NCBI GenBank assembly: GCA_001430745.1
Contig: KQ481993.1
Coordinates: forward strand, 446,145-466,631
Source: Auxenochlorella pyrenoidosa
Lineage: Eukaryota > Chlorophyta > Trebouxiophyceae > Chlorellales > Chlorellaceae
Length of the DNA: 20,487 nt
Direction of reading: 5' to 3'
Below, one piece after another: positions 1 to 9,349 of the stretch (positions are counted from its first letter, which is position 1; each line of letters begins with the position of its first letter). The notes beneath the pieces are model-generated. The model saw only the letters and a program-made list of their open reading frames with translations. It was not told where the DNA came from and made no database searches. Both the position numbers and the translations under genes were made by a program.

Positions 1-221
1 ATCCCAGCCGAGGCGCCGGCTGCGGCGGCGGCCGCGAGCTGCTGTTGGAACAGCTGCAGGGGGCTCCATGCAGGCGAGGCCTCGAGCGCAGGGAAGGTGA
101 GGGACAGGGAGCGCGAGGCCTCGCGCGCCGGCGTGGCGAGGAACGGCGCGTGCGCGGCGAGCGCCCCGGGGGGGCGGCGGCAGCGGGATGGGCGGCAGGT
201 GGATGGGCAGCGGGCCGTGGC
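1..221 (-). CDS. possible partial exon of a gene running off the left edge
   Basis: Very GC-rich sequence with a weak minus-strand coding signal. A possible 3' splice site (GCCGCCACGCAG on the minus strand) precedes position 221. From there one frame reads proline-rich (LPIHLPPIPLPPPPP). After the homopolymer at about 169-181 a second frame reads HAPFLATPAREASRSLSLTF and later PLQLFQQQLAAAAAAG, which looks like ordinary low-complexity algal protein. The two good stretches lie in different frames on either side of a run of seven C and four G (minus strand), so either an indel or a wrong model is involved. No family is recognised. It could belong to the same gene as the ORF at 263-562, but no consensus GT donor connects them. 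Confidence 0.25.
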
Positions 222-262
222 CTGCGTGGCGGCAATGCACAGTGAGGAGGGGAGGCAGGCGC

Positions 263-562
263 TCAGAAGCAGCCCCGGCTGTGCAGGCTGCGGGTGATGA
301 TGGAGGCGCGCGTCTCATCCAGCTGCCCCCTGTGCAGGCTGTTTTGGGCCATTCCCAGTGCTCTGCTGAACGATATGGTGTAGGCCGCACATTCCTGCAT
401 GCACTCAGCCCTGCCTCTGAGCAGCCACCAACCTGCTTGGGCCGCCACAAGTGCCTGGTTGAGCGACGTCGCAGCAGCAGTGCAAGAAGACAGGAAGCCG
501 TAGACAGCCTGGGCCAGCTGCTCTGCTGCCTGCGCTATCTGCCGCTCACGCTCTGCATCCAT
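263..562 (-). CDS. hypothetical 99-aa ORF, possible first exon of a minus-strand gene
   Basis: The ATG at 562 sits in a favourable context (AAGGATGG). The frame is open for 99 codons, starting MDAERERQIAQAAEQLAQAV, and looks largely helical: heptad-like leucine/alanine residues in the first 45 residues, then a tryptophan/cysteine-bearing segment (GWWLLRGRAECMQEC). I do not recognise a family. No TGTAA signal follows the stop in the 262 bases left of it, so the gene may continue by splicing into the GC-rich region at 1-221. A GTTGGT donor lies after about codon 43, but the nearest acceptors do not keep this frame. It may be a real small gene, a first exon or a chance ORF. Confidence 0.3.
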   Translation of the reverse strand: MDAERERQIAQAAEQLAQAVYGFLSSCTAAATSLNQALVAAQAGWWLLRGRAECMQECAAYTISFSRALGMAQNSLHRGQLDETRASIITRSLHSRGCF

Positions 563-1063
563 CCTTCACAGCGGCCGCCTCCACTGCGGCGCGCTGCGGC
601 GCGCGTCTGGTGATGCCACTGCTTGCCGCCCCACCAGCCAGGGCCCGCCCGTTGGGGCGGCGCACCCAGCAATGTTCTATAATCAATTGCTCAGGCCGCA
701 GTGTTCGTGCCGGAAAGCTGCGCGCAGGCAGGGAGGAAGGGTCTCCGCTCAGTCGGCCAGGTGCGAGCCAGAGCGAGCGGTGGCTGCATGATCGTGACAA
801 CGCATGAGCACGTCAGGCGGGCGCACCTGCGCGCAGCTCAGGTCCCGAAGCTCCCTCTGCCCGTCCCAGCGACCCTCTGCACGCTGGCTAGCTGCGTCTC
901 CGAGTAATACAAAGCGTGCTCAATGGTCTGCGTCCAGCATCCCGGCCATTTGGGGCAGTGGTGAAGTGGCGCGCTGGCGGTGTGCTGGCGGCAGCGCAGG
1001 CGTCGTGACTGGCTCAGTGCGCTCCAGCAGCGATTATTTCCACCATGTGAAGCACTTTCCGCC
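563..1063. promoter_or_regulatory. intergenic, probably divergent promoter region
   Basis: No convincing coding exon was found on either strand. The conspicuous feature is an AT-rich island at about 671-689 (CTATAATCAATTG) in otherwise GC-rich DNA. It contains a TATA-like element readable on both strands: TATAAT on plus, TTATAGA on minus. It lies about 115 bases upstream of the minus-strand ATG at 562 and about 380 bases upstream of the plus-strand ATG at 1064. A role as core promoter for one or both genes is inferred from composition and position only. Confidence 0.3.
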
Positions 1064-4000
1064 ATGTGGAACCTGTCCAAGGCACGAGAGGTTGCTGCCC
1101 AGCTGCTGCACTTCACGCCTTTGCAACTGCGCTGGGGTGCTCAGGTGTGAGGTCCTGAGACAGGCAGCCTTCTCTCTGTCTCTCTCTGATAGAAGGCAAC
1201 CCACCTGCTGTGACACGAGTGCAAGGTTGCTTCACAGCCCCGCTTTGCCCCCAACAGCAAGGTGGCGATGGCAGGGAGCGTTGTCGGTCTAGTTTCATGG
1301 CGAGCTGTTCTGCGCACTCTGCCTTCAGGTGGCAGCTGCTGTGCTCCCCATCCTGGGTGTCTTCTCGACACCAGTCATCTGGAACACCTTTAGCCTCTCT
1401 GGCTCCTCCACGGCCAATCCGCAGGCAGGCTAAGTGGCCGGCAGGGCAAGGCGCCGTGCTGCCTGCCTGCTAGACTCTCTGCCTGCGCTGCATCATCATG
1501 AGTCGCAGACCGCAAGCTCTTCTCAGCACCCAACTGGGCACCCCTCCAACCTGCAGCTCATCGTGATCTACTGCTGCCTCATCCTGCTGTCCCGTTTGAT
1601 GGCAAACAAGCCGGCGGCACTGCTCTGCGGGCAGATCTCCCTCTCGGCATTGCTGGGTGCTGGGCTGGCCATTGGGGTGCAGGCGCTGACCCTTGCCGCC
1701 AACGGCGGCGCCTGGGGTAACAACACAGCCACCAAGGTGGGCTGGGGCAAGTCCTGCAACACATGTGGTCCTTGCACGGCATAGGCGTGTGTACAGCAGG
1801 AGGGCGGCGCATGCTTACAACAGAAGGCAGTTCCTGCCTACAGAGTTTTCTCAAGCGCTGCGCTCACGACTCCTCCCCCCTTCCACGCATGCACTCACTG
1901 GCGCTCAGGCGGGGGTGCTGCTGGCGCTGTCCTCGCCCGTCGTGTGCATCCTGACGGTGCTGCGCTTCCGCTCGCCCAACCTGCGCTTCCCGATGCTCTT
2001 TGCCACGCTTGTTTTTGCCATGTCCGGTGCGCCCTCTGCAGGGCACAAGTCCTCCCCGGGGTTTGTGATTGTTGAGGGAGTCGTGCGCTGCCAGCAGTCG
2101 GGTCCCTAACCTGTTGTTGCCACTGGCTGCAGCAGTGTGTGGCTTGTGAGGCTGCTGCATGCTCAGCCTTGTTGCTCCCCGCTTCCAATACCTCCGCTCG
2201 ACTGATGCGAGCCGCATGGGGGGCCTTTGCGCCCGGGGCGATTTGCTCCTGAGAGGGGCGGTCCATCTTGCCGCAACTTTCCGTCCCCCTTGCAGTGTGC
2301 GGCAGCTACCGGGGCCCCGGGGCAAGCTTCATCTGGCGCTTCCCGCTCTACATCTGCATGTTTGTGGGCCTGGCCAGCTGCTTCGCCCTGCTGGCCTCCC
2401 AGTTTGTCACGCCAACGCCATCAGGTGCCTGGCAGTGCACGACAGAAAGTAGGGCGCAGCATATGAGCAAGGCTGCCACTCAATGAGTGCCAGCATGTGG
2501 CCTATGCAAAAGATATGGCGTTGCACAGCCCACTTGTGTGAATGCCTGGCAGAGCTTCCCGGTCAACTGTGCTTTGGCAATATCACAGGGTGCCCCTGGC
2601 TCACAGCCTGCAGGCCTTTTGGCCAGGCTGAGCCTGGGGGCTGCCCTGCGCAGCACCGGGGAGCTTGTGTGGGCGGCTGCCGACGTGGCCAGCGGTGAGG
2701 TCGGCCGCAGCGGCAGGCTGGTGCTGGCCAGCGGCAGGCAGCAGGGAGGGCTGGACACCGGGCTCGTGCCCATCATCATGCTCCTGCACCAACGGTCGGC
2801 GGCTGCTGGCACCGCGAGCTATGTGAGTAGAGGGGGGCTTTTGACTTGCAAGCATGCTCCCACTGCTCACTGCTTTTGCGCTGCCGGCATGGGAAGGGGC
2901 AGGCTCATGCGGCACGGCAACAATCAGGGGATCATCTCCATACCCTCTTCCCTGGCATGACCACCCAGTGCGAGCCTGTTGCTGCTGTGGCCCCGCAGGC
3001 CGCGCGGGCGCACACGGCAGCTGCGCGGTGGGAGGTGGATACATTTCGGCCCACCCACGTCCTGCCGTTCACTCCATTCATGGAGCTGTGTGTGCTGGCT
3101 CGGTCGCTGCTCAGGTGCTGCCCCATGCTAAGCCAGTGCAGGTTGACAGTCTGCGGTGCGCAGCAGCACTTGCAAGAGTAATGTTAGTAGTGTTCTGCCA
3201 GCAGTGGCTAACAGAAACATTCATTGCTGGGCTTGAGCGCACCGCCGGGATGGCGCCCCCCCTGCGCCCTGCCATCACGGCCGGCCATGCTTCTGCCCCA
3301 CGCCTCACCCCTTGCAGCAGCGCCACCATGCTGCTCTATCCAGTCCAGTCTGGCACCCTGCACGCCGCCTGCCTGCACGCCAGGCGGGAGCCGCTGCTGG
3401 CGGCGGCGGCGTCCCTGCGAGCCAGCTGCGCAGCAATGGCAGCCTGCCTGGAGTCCAACCAGCCTATCACCGAGGCATTGCAGGTGAGCTTGCTGTGCAG
3501 CTCAGTGCAATGCATCGGATGGGTGGCTAGGTAGATGAACAGGCACATCATGCAGCAGGGGTGCAACACAGATTGTGATCAGCAGAGCTGCCAGGCAGGA
3601 CCTTGCGCTTGCTGTCCACCACGCATTGTGTTTTACCCTCGGCTGAGCTCAGGCGCTGGAGCAGGTGCACTCTAACTTCCTGCTGTTTGGCTGGGCGGTC
3701 GACAGCCTGCCAGCAGAGCTGCACGCGAAGCCGGGGACCCTGGCGCTGAGCACCTACCTCTCCCTCCTCTTCAGTACGGTTGCGCGGGTGAGATGCTCAT
3801 AAAGCTGCTTTTAACAGACTTGCTCCCTTTTCAATAAGCTGCCAGCGGACACGTTCCGCAAGTTGAAAAAGCCAAGGGCAGCTGGCCAGGCAGCATCGTG
3901 CCTGCGCCTGAATGCTGCGCAACCCCGCCCTGCCCGCAGCTTCGCAAGCTGTTCCGAGTGCGGCCTGCGGCGCTTGCCCGGGACCAGCCGGGCACAGCGG

Positions 4001-7000
4001 CTGAGGCGGCTGCCTGCTTTGACCGGCTGCCGGGCTGGGACATCGCCTTGCTGGCAGACCTGGAGCCGCAGGCAAGCCCATGCTGGTGCCCCAGCCTGAG
4101 CCTCAGCCTCAGCCTGAGCCTCAGCCTGCCAGCGGGTCTGCTTTCGGGACTGCTGGTGTAATGTTTGACCAGGGCTGTGAGCCAGGGTCGGGCAGGCAGC
4201 CAGCTGCAAGGGGGTGCAAGCTGTTGCCCCGGAAATGTTTCCCGAGGCATGGCCCCTTCCTGCTCGCAGGCGCGAGGCCGCAGCGCGCTGGCCGTGCTGC
4301 GCGACTCGCTGCTCAGCAGGGAAAGCGGCTTGGCTCGTCACCACTCTGACCTGCTGGAAGACTTGCTGCAGGGAGCAGGGCACGTTCCAGGTACATTCGG
4401 CGGCACCACCTGTTGGGCCTTGTGCGTGTCCGTGCCCTCACCTCTGTGCGCGCGCTGCCCTGCCGCCCCCGAAATGACGCCCTTGGCATCACAGGGAAGC
4501 GTGCGCCCTTGCCCGCTACCCTACTGCAGCCTCCGCAAAGCAACAGCTGCTGGCCCGTCTGTCCCAGCGCGACATCACGCACGCACAGGGCCGGCCCTCC
4601 CCGCGGCGACGGCCTGCTGTGCTGCGCCGGGCCGGCCGTGTGTGGCAGGCAGCCCTCGCAGCCCTGGCTGTGAAGCCGCCGCAGCTGCAGCTGGCCTGCC
4701 AGATGCTGGTGTGCTACCTGGCAGTGATGTTTCTGGAAATATCAGGAGGCTCCTACTGGGCGCTGGAGGGGCGGCCGGTGTGGGCGGTGAGGCGACTGCC
4801 GGGCAGCCATCGCCATCGCCGTGGCTGCACCACAGCGCCACCCAGCTGCGCAACCTGCCTGCGCGGCATTGCAATTGTGCCCCACCCACCGCGGGTTCAC
4901 ACCAACGGCCTCCTTGCTCCCTCGAGCCTGCAGATGACAATAGTTGTGGTGCTGCTGGAAACCTCTGCTGGGTCGAGCATCCGCAAGGCCCTGCTGCGCC
5001 TGGCCGGCACCCTGGCCGGCATGCTGGCCGGCTTTGCCATCCTCTACTTTGTGGTGCTGTGCAACGGCCCGGGCCACGAGAACCACCCGCAGGTGGGCAG
5101 GAGGCTCGGCTGGCAGCATGCGTGTGTTTGCAGATTGTCTGATGGCAGCGGAACGTGTAAAACAGGCGGAGCTTGCTACAGCAAACGGATGCCAGTATGT
5201 GCCTTCTGCTGCGTGCCCGCTGTGTTGCTGTGCGCGCCTGCCTGCTGTGGCGTGGCTTGTCGGCGCATGTGAACCAGCGATCATATGCTTTTACAGCAGA
5301 ACCTGCAGTGCCGTTCCACGCCCCGCAGAAGTTCATCCTGACCGCCCTGCTACTCGCGCCAGCCTGCGGGGTCAGCGGCGCTGCCGCCGCCAGGACGCCC
5401 TCGCACACTTACATGCAGGTGTTGTGCCTGCTGCGCCTGCTGTACACGCTAAGCCTTCCGTGATTCCTGGCCCTCGCTCCATTCTGGCGAGGTCAGAAAC
5501 CAACAGTGCTGGGGCTAGCCTGGGGCATCTCCTGCCCATCTTACGCTGCAGATCACCTTTTGTGTGATGGTGGCTGCCGTGGCGCTGGTGGGCTACAGTT
5601 ACACTGGAGAAGCAGTGCTGTAAGGCCAGGTGAGGGGCCAGGGAGGAGGGTACTAGCCCAAGATGGCCTGGACAGAGCATGGAACCAGGCGCAGAGCCAG
5701 TGGCAGGAGGCCAGCAAAGCAGCTGGTTGTGAGCCATGCTGCCAGCCCGGGGCTGTTACGAGCTCGGAGAGCCCACCTGCATTCCCGCATTTGCGCCCCC
5801 GACAGCCTTGCTGTGCGCGACTTCAGCCCAGCGCCCCGGGCTGCCTGGCCGCAGGGCCTGTGGCGCGCTGCGCTCACTGGGATTGGCATCGCCATCAACT
5901 GCGCAGCAGTCACCTTTGTCTTCCCGGTGACCTCTCGGGAGATCCTGCGGGGCCAGATTGCCGCCGCACTGGGCCAGCTGGCCGCTGTTGCTGAGGAGAC
6001 AGTGGCCGAAATCACCGGAACAAGCGACGGCAGTGGCTTGCAGCCGCATTTGCCGCCTTTGGAGCGACCGCAGAGGCAGCAGGCAGAGCGGCGGCAGAGG
6101 GAGGCAGAGGAGCAGGCGGACGTGACCCTCCTAGCGGAGGCTACACCAACCAGGCAGCAGCCAGGGGACCCCAGGCCCCAGCTGCCAGCCGCCGGGGCTG
6201 CAGCGCAGCAAGTGTGCAGTCTGCCTGCGGGTGATGCAGCGGCGGGACCGAGGGGTCCCAAGGGTTTTCTGCAGCAGCTGGAGCTGCCAGCATTGCAGCC
6301 CACAGCTGCAGAACAGCATGCAGAAGGGGAGACCAGCAGACACTGGCCGCAGCAGCAGGACGAGCACCTCCATGGGAGTGTTTCTGACCATTCTGGTGCC
6401 CCCCTGACGGCGGGCTTGTGCTGGGAGCTAACGCTGCCGGCGGCCAACTGCCAGCGCAAGCATCGGTGGGACTGCTGCCAAGCACCAGCCAAGGGAGAGT
6501 GCAGCAGGCACAGCAGGATCTGCTGCCACCGCCGTCGCTGCCGCCGTTGCGGCAGAGGCAGCAGCAGCTGGAACAGGAGGGGCCAGCTCAGTGGGACACA
6601 CGGCCCCAGGATGCACAGCAGCCCGTGGGCACAGCGCAGAGGAGCTCCCACAGCTCAGAGGCAGCGCCTCCCGCAGGGCCTGAGATGGAACCACGGGAGG
6701 GCCACGCTCAGGAGCACAGCCCGGCAGCTGGGCAGACAGACAGCCCTCACGCGCAGCCGCAGGGCAATCCAGAAGCTTCTGGTCAGCCCCGGGCGCCGCC
6801 AGACATGCTGCCGCCGCTTCATTTGCCCTGGGAGGAGCCAGCAAGGGCCAGCTGGGCCGAGGCCTCAGCCAGCACCTCCCCAGCCTCCAGCCCTCGCAGC
6901 ACCGCCCGCCGCCTGCCCCTCAGCCAGCGACCCTCGCTGATTGTGGAGGCGCCAGACCCGGCAGCCCTACGGGGGGGCACCCGCAGGACGCTGCTGCGCG

Positions 7001-8754
7001 CGCTGCGCCAGCTGCGCGCCCCCGCCGGGCCGGAGCTGCTGGTAGGCTGTGAGCACCTGCTGGGCCCGGTGTACGCGCGCTTCTTCCTGCGCTCAATGCA
7101 GGCAAGTCAGGGCGTGGCGGACGCGCCGTGCCTGCCGTCCTTCCTGTGACTGCAGAACTGCCCAACAGCCAGGGCGCAATCTGCTGCCAACCCCGGCAGT
7201 GCACCGTCTTCAGGGTCTGCCCCGCACATAGACGATAACGATGACGACTCCCTGGCCCCTGCTATTGAAACGCAGGCCAACGCCCTGGTCTCCGGCATGG
7301 CCCCCCTGATCCCCACGCTGCGCTTTGAGTGGCACCCGCTGGAGCGCCTGCACCGGCTGCCAGAGGAGGCGGCATTTCGGGCACAGCGGCTGTGCAGGCG
7401 CGCTCCGCCCGGCCCGGAGCCAGCATGCCGGGCGTCGGGGCCCACGGGCTCCCCGCTTGCAGGCACGGCATGCATCAAGCTTGCGTGGGCTGCTTGCTGC
7501 TCCCAGCATGGCGCGCTTCTGATCCATGCTGGGGTGGCGGCCACACCAGAGCTGGCCCTCCTCCCCGTGCAGGCACTGCCTGAACGTGCTGAGCTCTTTC
7601 GCTGCCAGCATGGACGCGCACTACATCCAGAGGGTGCACCTGCTGGCGCAGCACCGGGCGCACGTCGGGTTCGGTCCACAAGCTGTGTTGACCTTCTAGC
7701 CATCTACAGTATCGCCCTGGATGTGCCAAAACAGCCTGGGTGGAGTATCAGATGCATTGGAGGGCTCCTGCAGCTGAGGCCGGCGGGGCCTTAGTGGGGC
7801 AGACAGCTGGCTGATCGTGCCTCTCAGTACTGTTTGCAGGTGGGCCGGCTGAGCCGGCAGCTGGGCGAGAGCCTGCGCGGCGTTCAGGGCATGGTGCAGG
7901 GCAGCGTGCCGCCGGCCAGGCAAGGCCTCCTCTCGCCCATCCGTTGTGCTTGCCCTGTCCTGCGCTGCCTAGCCCGTGTGCAGCATGCTTGCACCACCAT
8001 GCTCTGCTTGGCCGCGCACCGCACTTGCATGGCCCGGGCTGGGTGCCGTCGGCAATGAGGCCCACCCGCCACACCTATTGCAGTGTGGTGGCCGGCATCA
8101 CCTCGCTGCAGAGCCATCTGGAGCGCCTGCTGCTGCTTGTCATGCTGCGCGACATGCACGCTGCGGGGGGCAGCGCGCAGGGCACGCAGGGTGCCGCCTT
8201 CCTGGCCATGCTCTTCTCCCTGGGATGGGCGGTGAGCCCTCCTTGCTACAGTAGCCCGGTTGCATTCTGCAGCTGGTCATGCCTGCAGGGCCAGCCGGCA
8301 CTCATGGCTTACCCTTGCCTGATTGAAAACCCCTCCGGCGCTGTGCCCCGTGCCGCCCGTGCAGGTGCGGCGGCTGGCCATGGCCTTAGCTCGCACCTTT
8401 TGGGACCCTCGCTCCCCTGAACTGCACACGCTGGCAGCGGTGCTTGAGGACGAGGCCCGCTGGCAGGTGGGCGGCCTGCAAAACATGCAAAGCATCTGAC
8501 ATGCCGAGAGGCTGTGCGTGGGGAGCAGGGGTTGGGCAAGCTCAATGCGAGCCACCAGTGGTGCAACTCCATGGCAATGCGAGCCACTCCATGGCATGGA
8601 GTGCGTCATACGCGTGGAAGGGTTGTTGCAGTCTATGGCTTCAGGCTGACGGAGTTGCGCACGCTAATCCCATGCCTTGTGGCAGGTGGATGAGCACATG
8701 CTGCAGGCATGGCTGAGCATGGCTGGCGATGCAGATGCAGTCGCACCCTTGTGA
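1064..8754 (+). CDS. FUSC/ArAE-type (ALMT-related) membrane transporter, 23 exons, ~1335 aa
   Basis: Polytopic membrane protein of the FUSC/aromatic-acid-exporter/ALMT superfamily; substrate unknown. Exons: 1064-1144, 1329-1424, 1557-1736, 1909-2026, 2296-2424, 2614-2822, 2999-3114, 3318-3483, 3653-3787, 3940-4071, 4270-4390, 4530-4786, 4934-5092, 5329-5418, 5552-5619, 5806-6377, 6455-7101, 7156-7397, 7573-7663, 7840-7919, 8084-8231, 8365-8466, 8686-8754. All phases agree and the sum is 1336 codons including TGA. Membrane block 1 spans residues ~28-200 (about six hydrophobic segments, e.g. LYICMFVGLASCFALLASQF). A soluble region follows to ~530. Block 2 spans ~535-725 and carries FUSC-like signatures: WALEGRPVWA, MTIVVVLLETSAGSSIRK, LAGTLAGMLAG, and a final helix ending in VFPVTSREILRGQI. 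Residues ~740-1070 are Q/A/P-rich, with a helical C-terminal domain after that. The start was chosen at GCCATGT because exon 1 splices in phase into the first hydrophobic segment. The least certain parts are the exon 2/3 junction and the introns at 6378-6454 and 7398-7572. Confidence 0.85.
4092..4127. repeat. hexanucleotide tandem repeat in an intron
   Basis: Six units alternating CAGCCT and GAGCCT lie within the GC-AG intron at 4072-4269 of the transporter gene. The repeat is intronic in the model; in other frames it produces alternating S/L or P/Q/E shadow peptides, which should not be taken as coding. Confidence 0.8.
6378..6454 (+). other. candidate 77-nt intron needed to change reading frame
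   Basis: The coding frame upstream (through VFPVTSREILRGQI and the Q-rich loop) and the frame downstream (QPSLIVEAPDPAAL-like sequence to 7101) differ. The upstream frame stays open to 6940 and the downstream frame is open from 6388, so they overlap. A splice from GGGA|GTGTTT to CTGCCAG|CGC joins them in phase 1, and a CTAAC branch-point-like sequence lies at about 6428. The donor is weak and the intron is shorter than most others in the gene. Alternatives are another donor/acceptor pair in 6200-6520 or an indel in the assembly. Confidence 0.4.
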
Positions 8755-8939
8755 GCTGTCATGAGATGGCAGCGCCGGGACTGAGCAAGAAGGCGGGGGC
8801 AGGCCACAGGTTCCCACTGCAGCGTTGGGCCGTGCATGATGTCCGCCATGGTCGGGCTGCACTGCTTACACAGCTGCCCTGGCAAACCACCCGAGTGCTT
8901 CAACCACTTAAATATCGCACCTGATGGAACGTATCTAAA

Positions 8940-8944
8940 TGTAA
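8940..8944 (+). terminator. TGTAA polyadenylation signal of the transporter gene
   Basis: TGTAA is the usual green-algal polyadenylation signal. This copy lies 186 bases after the TGA at 8754 and is the first one downstream, in a locally AT-richer stretch, so the cleavage site should be near 8955-8965. Confidence 0.55.
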
Positions 8945-9349
8945 GTGATGCCGACGCGCAAGGACAGATGCCGTCGTACAGGCCCGACCCGACCGCCATC
9001 CTGCCGCTGTCCATGCTGACGCTCGCCCTGGGCAACACCTCGGCTTCGTCCCCGGCCCATCCCTCTCCGAAACCCCGTCCTTGCTCGGTCGGACTACTCT
9101 GCCAGTCGTGGGATAGTCGACAGTAGCCTTGCCGAAATGGCTCGCTGGACCCTCCTGAGCCGCTATCGACCACAGCAGGAGCTCACGCAGGTCATACAGA
9201 TGACAGCATGCCCACTGGAGAGCCAGGACAGCCGCCGAGGCTGTGCAGCGGCGGAGCCATGCCCTGTGTCGGCGCCTGCCGCCGGGCCCGCTTCGTTTGG
9301 CGCCTGCCTCGCATCCCCCCTGCCGCCCTTAGTGATCAAACCCTCGCAG
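8945..9349 (+). promoter_or_regulatory. intergenic / 5' leader of the F-box-LRR gene
   Basis: This is the sequence between the transporter poly(A) signal and the chosen start of the next gene. No TATA box stands out. An in-frame ATG at 9137 in a strong context (CCGAAATGG) would extend the next protein by 71 residues of unremarkable composition. The stretch is therefore either 5'UTR or an N-terminal extension. Confidence 0.4.

Noticed and set aside
4165..5142. Plus-strand 325-codon open frame
   Set aside because: It reads through several introns of the transporter in a frame different from the phase-consistent exons, and its peptide lacks the hydrophobic segments that the exon frame shows.
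5653..6651. Long open frame of 332 codons on the minus strand
   Set aside because: It lies antisense to strongly supported transporter exons, is rich in Cys/Trp/Arg as expected for a shadow of GC-rich coding sequence, and has no splice or poly(A) support.
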